A DNA stretch of 64,000 bases from Paraburkholderia diazotrophica (GTDB taxonomy: Bacteria > Pseudomonadota > Gammaproteobacteria > Burkholderiales > Burkholderiaceae): contig NZ_FNYE01000001.1 of the NCBI RefSeq assembly GCF_900108945.1, positions 496,001 through 560,000 on the forward strand, in the 5' to 3' direction. Below, piece after piece: positions 59,514-64,000 of this stretch. The notes under the pieces were generated by a model, which was not told the DNA's origin, did not search any database, and saw only the letters and a list, made by a program, of their open reading frames with translations. Both the position numbers and the translations under genes were made by a program. Every line of letters starts with the position of its first letter. Position 1 is the first letter of the stretch.

Positions 59514-59957
59514 ATGTTCGCGAACGTCCTGATCGTCTGTCATGCCAACGTGTGCCGCTCGCCCGCCGCCGAGCGGCTCTTCAGGTCGCGTCAGCACGAG
59601 CGCGGCGCGCTGTCCATCGCGTTTCGCTCGGCGGGCTTGCGCGCGATCGACGGACTCGGCATGGACCCCGTGATGCGGCGTCTGCTTGAAGAACGCGGCG
59701 TCGAGAGCGGCATGCATCGCGCTCGGCGGCTCGACGGGCGCATCGTGCGCGAAGCCGATCTCATTCTCGTCACCGAACAGCGGCAAGTGAAGGACGTGGA
59801 AGCGCTCGAGCCCACTTCGCGCGGCAAGGTCTATCCGCTCGGCAAGTGGGAGAACACCGATGTCGTCGATCCGTACGGTCTCGACGAAGGCGTCTATCGC
59901 GAGAGCCTCGCGCACATCGAACATCTCGTCATCGGATGGCTGAAAAAAATATGCTGA
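59514..59957 (+). CDS. Low-molecular-weight protein-tyrosine phosphatase (BceD/Wzb-like)
   Basis: This cytosolic phosphatase is the expected antagonist of the BY-kinase encoded two genes downstream. The 147-residue product has the P-loop VCHANVCRS with Cys9 and Arg15, and the general-acid region DPYGLDEGVY near 120-129. Its stop overlaps the start of the Wza-like gene: ATG at 59951, TGA at 59955. That indicates translational coupling within the operon. Confidence 0.95.
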   Translation: MFANVLIVCHANVCRSPAAERLFRSRQHERGALSIAFRSAGLRAIDGLGMDPVMRRLLEERGVESGMHRARRLDGRIVREADLILVTEQRQVKDVEALEPTSRGKVYPLGKWENTDVVDPYGLDEGVYRESLAHIEHLVIGWLKKIC

Positions 59958-61123
59958 AGCGAAACATCACGGCATCTATTCTGCTGACGACTTTTCTGTC
60001 GGCTTGCGCGACGGCGCCGGGCAACTACCTCGACACGTCGCGTCTGAGGGACGAGCCGCAGAGCGCGCCGAAAGAGACGTATCCCGTCAGGCTGATCGAC
60101 TCGGACCTGATCGTGCAGCAGGCCCAGGCGAAAACGGCGGCACAGGTGCTGCCGCCGCCGGGTCCGTTCGCCGATCCGACGCAGTACGTCTATCGCGTTG
60201 CGCCGCAAGACATTCTCGGCATCACCGTGTGGGACCACCCGGAGCTGACGACGCCGAACGGCAGCACGCTGTCCGCGGGCGGCAACACGACGCAGACGCT
60301 CGGCGGCGCGCTGCAGCAGCCGTACACGCAGGCGCTGCCGGGCCAGGCCGATCCATACGGCCAGACGGTCGCGCCCGACGGCACGATCTATTTCCCGTTC
60401 GTCGGCCGCATTCGTGCGAGCGGCAAAACCACGGCGCAGATCCGCGAAGAGCTGGCCACGAAGCTCGTGCCGTATATCCGCAATCCGCAAGTCGATGTGC
60501 GCGTGCTGTCGTATCGCAGCCAGAAGGTGCAGGTGACAGGCGACGTGAAGTCGCCGGGTCCGCTCGCGATGTCCGATGTGCCGCTCACGCTGGTCGACGC
60601 GATCACGCGTTCGGGCGGCTCGACGGCCGACGCCGATCTGCAGCGCGTGCGCCTCACGCGCAAGAACCGGCTTTATGTGCTCGATGCGAACGGCCTGCTC
60701 GATCGCGGCGACACGACACAGAACGTGATGCTCGAAGCGGGGGACATCGTGAACGTGCCGGACCGAACCGACAGCCGCATCTTCGTGATGGGCGAAGTGA
60801 AGACGCCGATGCCCGTCACGATGATCAAGGGCACGCTGACGATCGCCGATGCACTCACGCAGGCGGGCGGCGTTCTCGATACCGATGCGAACCCGCGCCA
60901 GATCTACGTGATGCGCGGCATGAAGGACAAGCCGGCCACGCCCGACGTGTATCGCCTCGACATGACGCAGCCCGACGCGATCATGCTGTCGTCGCAATTC
61001 CAGTTGCAGCCGATGGACGTGGTGTACGTGGGCACCGCGGCATCGACGACCTTCAATCGCGTGCTGCAGCAGATCCTGCCGACGGTGCAGACCGTGTTCT
61101 ATCTGAAGCAGCTGACGCGCTGA
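59951..61123 (+). CDS. Outer-membrane polysaccharide export protein (Wza/BceE-like)
   Basis: Wza forms the outer-membrane channel for the polymer. The 390-residue product has a lipoprotein signal with lipobox LSAC (Cys19), a polysaccharide-export domain (YRVAPQDILGITVWDHPEL onward), two SLBB ligand-binding domains (VTGDVKSPGP and VMGEVKTPMP), and a C-terminal segment ending VFYLKQLTR. It is translationally coupled to the phosphatase gene and followed after 107 bp by the kinase gene. Confidence 0.95.
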   Translation: MLKRNITASILLTTFLSACATAPGNYLDTSRLRDEPQSAPKETYPVRLIDSDLIVQQAQAKTAAQVLPPPGPFADPTQYVYRVAPQDILGITVWDHPELTTPNGSTLSAGGNTTQTLGGALQQPYTQALPGQADPYGQTVAPDGTIYFPFVGRIRASGKTTAQIREELATKLVPYIRNPQVDVRVLSYRSQKVQVTGDVKSPGPLAMSDVPLTLVDAITRSGGSTADADLQRVRLTRKNRLYVLDANGLLDRGDTTQNVMLEAGDIVNVPDRTDSRIFVMGEVKTPMPVTMIKGTLTIADALTQAGGVLDTDANPRQIYVMRGMKDKPATPDVYRLDMTQPDAIMLSSQFQLQPMDVVYVGTAASTTFNRVLQQILPTVQTVFYLKQLTR

Positions 61124-61230
61124 TATCTGGTCGCAATAGCGACACCTGAAGCAAGCCTGAAGCAACGCCTGAACCGCCGACGGCGTCCCGACGCTTCGCA
61201 TCCGGAACACGAACGGGTGCAACGCGCCGG

Positions 61231-63510
61231 ATGTCCGTCGGCGACCCGATCCGGGTCACAACCCTGAGCACTCGAGCGAGCACCCAAGTGAGCACTCAAG
61301 CGAATCCCCATCTGGCCATGCAGGCCAGGACCGAAGAAGAGGACGTGGTCCTCGGCCAACTGCTGCAGGTGATCCTCGACGACATCTGGTGGCTGATCGG
61401 CATTGCATTCGCGATCTTCGCGATCGCCGGCTTCTACTGCTATGTCGCGCGGCCCGTGTATTCGGCCGATGCGCACGTGCGCGTGGAAGCATCGGACAAC
61501 ACCTCGCAGGCCCTCACGCAGACGCAGACGGGCGCGACGATCTCGACGGGGCAGACGACCATTCCCACCGACGCCGAGATCGAGATGATCAAGAGCCGCG
61601 GCGTGGTCGCGCCCGTTGTTCAGCAGATGAAGCTGAACATCTCGGTGACGCCGAAGAAGATCCCGATTCTCGGCAGCCTCGCCGCGCGTCTCGCGACGCC
61701 GGGCGAGCCCGCAAATGCGTGGCTCGGGCTCGGCTCGTATGCGTGGGGCGGCGAAGTCGCCAACATCGATTCGATCGACGTGACGCCCGCGCTCGAAGGC
61801 AAGAAGCTCGTCCTCACCGCGCTCGACAACGGACGCTACGCGCTGATGTCGCCCGACGGCGTATTGCTGTTGCGCGGCGCGGCGGGCCAGCCGGCGCAGG
61901 GCGGCGGCGTATCGATGCTCGTCAACAGGCTGGTCGCGCGGCCCGGCACGCAGTTCATCGTGATGCGCGCAAACGATCTCGATGCGATCGGCGCGTTCCA
62001 GTCGGCGATCAACGTGCAGGAGCAGGGCAAGCAGACGGGCGTGATCTCGATCTCGCTCGAAGACCAGGACCCGGCGCACGCAGCCGCCGTCGCGAATGCG
62101 CTTGCGCAGTCGTATCTGCACGAGCACATCAAGACGAAGCAGGCCGACGCGAGCAAGATGCTCGACTTCCTGAAGAGCGAAGAGCCGCGCCTGAAGGGCG
62201 ATCTCGAACGCGCCGAGGCCGCGCTCACCGCGTACCAGAGCAAGAGCGGCTCGATCAACGCAAGCGACGAGGCAAAGGTCTATCTGGAAGGCAGCATCCA
62301 GTACGAGCAGCAGATTTCGGCGCTGCGCCTGCAGATCTCGCAGCTCGAACAGCGCTACGGCGACGATCATCCGATGATCAAGGCCGCACAGGAACAGATG
62401 ACCGAGTTGCAGGCGCAGCGCGCGAAATACGCGGACCGCTTCCGCGATCTGCCCGCGACGGAAGTGAAGGCCGTGCAGCTGCAACGCGATGCGAAGGTCG
62501 CGGAGGACATCTATGTGCTGCTGCTGAATCGCGTGCAGGAACTCGCCGTGCAGAAGGCGGGCACGGGCGGCAACGTGCATATCGTCGACGCGGCGCTGCG
62601 TCCCGGTTCGCCCGTCAAGCCGAAGAAGGTGCTGATCCTGTCCGCGGCGACGATACTCGGGCTCATCGTCGGCACGGGCTTCGTGTTCCTGCGCCGCAAT
62701 ATGTTCAAGGGCATCGACGACCCCGAGGCAGTCGAGCGCGCATTTCATCTGCCCGTGTATGGCCTTGTTCCGCTATCGGCGGAGCAGGCCGTGCTCGAAA
62801 GCGCCGCGGCGCGCGGTGGTACAGAGCAGCGTGAAGTGCTCGCGAACGCGAAGCCGAAGGACGTGTGCATCGAAAGCCTGCGCAGCCTGCGCACGTCGAT
62901 GCAGTTCACGCTGCAGGACGCGCGCAATCGCATCGTGATGTTCACGGGCCCGATGCCTGGCGTCGGCAAGAGCTTTCTCACGATCAATCTCGGCGTGCTG
63001 CTCGCGCATTCGGGCAAGCAGGTGCTGATGATCGACGGCGACATGCGGCGCGGCGCGCTCGAAAAACACTTGGGCGGCACGCAGGAGAACGGGCTGTCCG
63101 AACTGCTGAGCGGCCAGATCTCGCTCGAAGAAGCCGTGCGCGCAACGCAGATCGACAACCTCGCGTTCATCTCGTGCGGCCATCGTCCGCCGAATCCATC
63201 GGAGCTGCTGATGTCGCCGCGCCTGCCGCAATACCTCGACGGGCTGGCGCGGCGCTACGACGTGATCCTGATCGACACGCCGCCTGTGCTCGCCGTGACC
63301 GACGCGTCGATCATCGGCGGCTATGCGGGCTCGACGTTCTTCGTCGTGCGCTCGGGCATGCACAGCGAAGGCGAGCTCGCCGATGCATTGAAGCGTCTGC
63401 ATTCGGCGGGCGTGCACGTGCAGGGCGCGATCTTCAACGCGATGCCGCCGCGCGCGCGCGGCAACTACGACCGCAGCTACGCGGCCGTGCAGGAATACCT
63501 GAGCACCTGA
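61231..63510 (+). CDS. Polysaccharide copolymerase with BY-kinase domain (Wzc/BceF-like)
   Basis: The 759-residue inner-membrane tyrosine autokinase controls polymer length and export. It has an N-terminal cytosolic stretch, a first membrane helix near 53-73, a periplasmic Wzz domain with coiled coil (about 300-425), and a second helix near 466-490. A cytosolic kinase domain follows with Walker A GPMPGVGKS (573-581), A-prime VLMIDGDMRRG and Walker B VILIDTPPV. The tail has a cluster of Tyr (NYDRSYAAVQEYLST) for autophosphorylation. The N-terminus holds three 12-bp repeats; an alternative start is at 61318. Confidence 0.95.
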   Translation: MSVGDPIRVTTLSTRASTQVSTQANPHLAMQARTEEEDVVLGQLLQVILDDIWWLIGIAFAIFAIAGFYCYVARPVYSADAHVRVEASDNTSQALTQTQTGATISTGQTTIPTDAEIEMIKSRGVVAPVVQQMKLNISVTPKKIPILGSLAARLATPGEPANAWLGLGSYAWGGEVANIDSIDVTPALEGKKLVLTALDNGRYALMSPDGVLLLRGAAGQPAQGGGVSMLVNRLVARPGTQFIVMRANDLDAIGAFQSAINVQEQGKQTGVISISLEDQDPAHAAAVANALAQSYLHEHIKTKQADASKMLDFLKSEEPRLKGDLERAEAALTAYQSKSGSINASDEAKVYLEGSIQYEQQISALRLQISQLEQRYGDDHPMIKAAQEQMTELQAQRAKYADRFRDLPATEVKAVQLQRDAKVAEDIYVLLLNRVQELAVQKAGTGGNVHIVDAALRPGSPVKPKKVLILSAATILGLIVGTGFVFLRRNMFKGIDDPEAVERAFHLPVYGLVPLSAEQAVLESAAARGGTEQREVLANAKPKDVCIESLRSLRTSMQFTLQDARNRIVMFTGPMPGVGKSFLTINLGVLLAHSGKQVLMIDGDMRRGALEKHLGGTQENGLSELLSGQISLEEAVRATQIDNLAFISCGHRPPNPSELLMSPRLPQYLDGLARRYDVILIDTPPVLAVTDASIIGGYAGSTFFVVRSGMHSEGELADALKRLHSAGVHVQGAIFNAMPPRARGNYDRSYAAVQEYLST
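61266..61301 (+). repeat. Three tandem 12-bp repeats at the kinase N-terminus
   Basis: Units of the form GAGCACYCRAGY at 61266, 61278 and 61290 encode STRA-STQV-STQA. The unit keeps the frame. Confidence 0.8.
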
Positions 63511-63575
63511 CGCGCACGCATGAGCGTTGTGCATGCGGAGCCGATGCCGTCAACCCAGCCACGGAGAGGACAACG

Positions 63576-64000
63576 ATGAAGATAACGGTACTGGTGCCGA
63601 CGTATCGCCGGCCACAGGATCTCGCGCGCTGTCTCGCGGCGTTGCAAACACAGGAGCGCCTTCCCGACGAGGTTGTCGTGGTCGCGCGCTTCGACGACGA
63701 CGCGACGCATGCGTGTCTGCGCGATCCGCGGATAGTCGACGTGCTGCCGCTGATCGTCGCGCTCGTCGACGTGCCGGGCCAGGTGGCCGCGCTCAATCGC
63801 GGGCTCGATGCCGCGACGGGCGACGTGATCGCGATCACCGACGACGACGCCGCGCCGCACGCGGACTGGGTGCGCCGCATCGGCGCCGCATTCGAAAGCG
63901 ATCCGCGCCTGGGCGCGCTCGGCGGACGCGACTGGGTGCATCAGAAGGGCGGCGTGCTCGACGGCTCGCGCGGTCTCGTCGGCAAGCTGACGCCATCGGG
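63576..64000 (+). CDS. Glycosyltransferase family 2, truncated by the window end (BceG-like position)
   Basis: The first 141 residues are present and the gene continues past the window. The start MKITVLVPTYRRPQDLARCL and the DXD-type ITDDDAAPHADWV near residues 87-99 identify a GT-A family 2 glycosyltransferase. AGAGGA precedes the ATG at 63576. In cepacian loci a glycosyltransferase follows the kinase gene; here the position agrees. Donor and acceptor cannot be told from this fragment. Confidence 0.88.
   Translation, partial: MKITVLVPTYRRPQDLARCLAALQTQERLPDEVVVVARFDDDATHACLRDPRIVDVLPLIVALVDVPGQVAALNRGLDAATGDVIAITDDDAAPHADWVRRIGAAFESDPRLGALGGRDWVHQKGGVLDGSRGLVGKLTPS

Overview
The window is a high-GC chromosomal segment of a betaproteobacterium of the Burkholderiaceae, most likely a Paraburkholderia or close relative. 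The grounds are the order tig-clpP-clpX-lon-hupB-tRNA-Val-tRNA-Asp-ppiD, the Burkholderia-type protein sequences, and a cepacian-like (bce) exopolysaccharide locus at the right end. Genus is inferred from gene order and protein character; no database search was possible.

Region 1 (1-9.5 kb) is a protein-quality block on the plus strand: trigger factor, ClpP, ClpX, Lon, the nucleoid protein HU, two tRNA genes, and the membrane-anchored periplasmic foldase PpiD. Strong intrinsic terminators separate most units, and a sigma-32-like promoter candidate lies before clpP.

Region 2 (9.5-24.8 kb) is housekeeping metabolism, mostly on the minus strand: a small lipoprotein, a TesA-like esterase whose start codon overlaps that of a divergent ABC ATPase, Pgi, NAD(P)HX repair enzyme, a DadA-like oxidase, and PurL (plus strand). 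The minus-strand group SelO, YciB, BolA and a PrsA/SurA-like foldase follows.

Region 3 (24.9-38.4 kb) is lipid and small-molecule catabolism: acyl-CoA ligase, FadB-like bifunctional enzyme, nicotinamidase and thiolase. It continues with an SH3/proline-rich protein preceded by hairpin repeats, a LEA-2 lipoprotein, a TRIC-family channel, GYD and Dabb proteins, a PaaI thioesterase, a CurA-like reductase, an SDR and an HSL-type hydrolase.

Region 4 (38.4-54.3 kb) starts with an NRDE/TANGO2 protein and YgfZ (minus strand). A plus-strand run mltG-tmk-holB-GNAT-tatD follows, then an ankyrin protein and an orphan Rap1a/Tai-like protein. Next are otsA, a broken AAA-ATPase remnant, a GT4 glycosyltransferase, a SYLF lipoprotein, a small membrane protein, PsiF and a YciI-like protein.

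Region 5 (53-64 kb) is the exopolysaccharide locus. A DUF4096 (IS5-type transposase DNA-binding) domain fused to an unrecognised C-terminal half stands at its border. ManC (BceA-like) is divergent from a priming glycosyltransferase, Ugd, a low-molecular-weight tyrosine phosphatase, a Wza-like exporter, a BY-kinase/Wzc copolymerase, and a GT2 glycosyltransferase cut by the window end. The 638-bp AT-rich divergent control region between manC and the priming enzyme holds a perfect inverted repeat and an 11-bp tandem repeat. The strongest candidate for something undescribed is the transposase-derived protein beside this locus.
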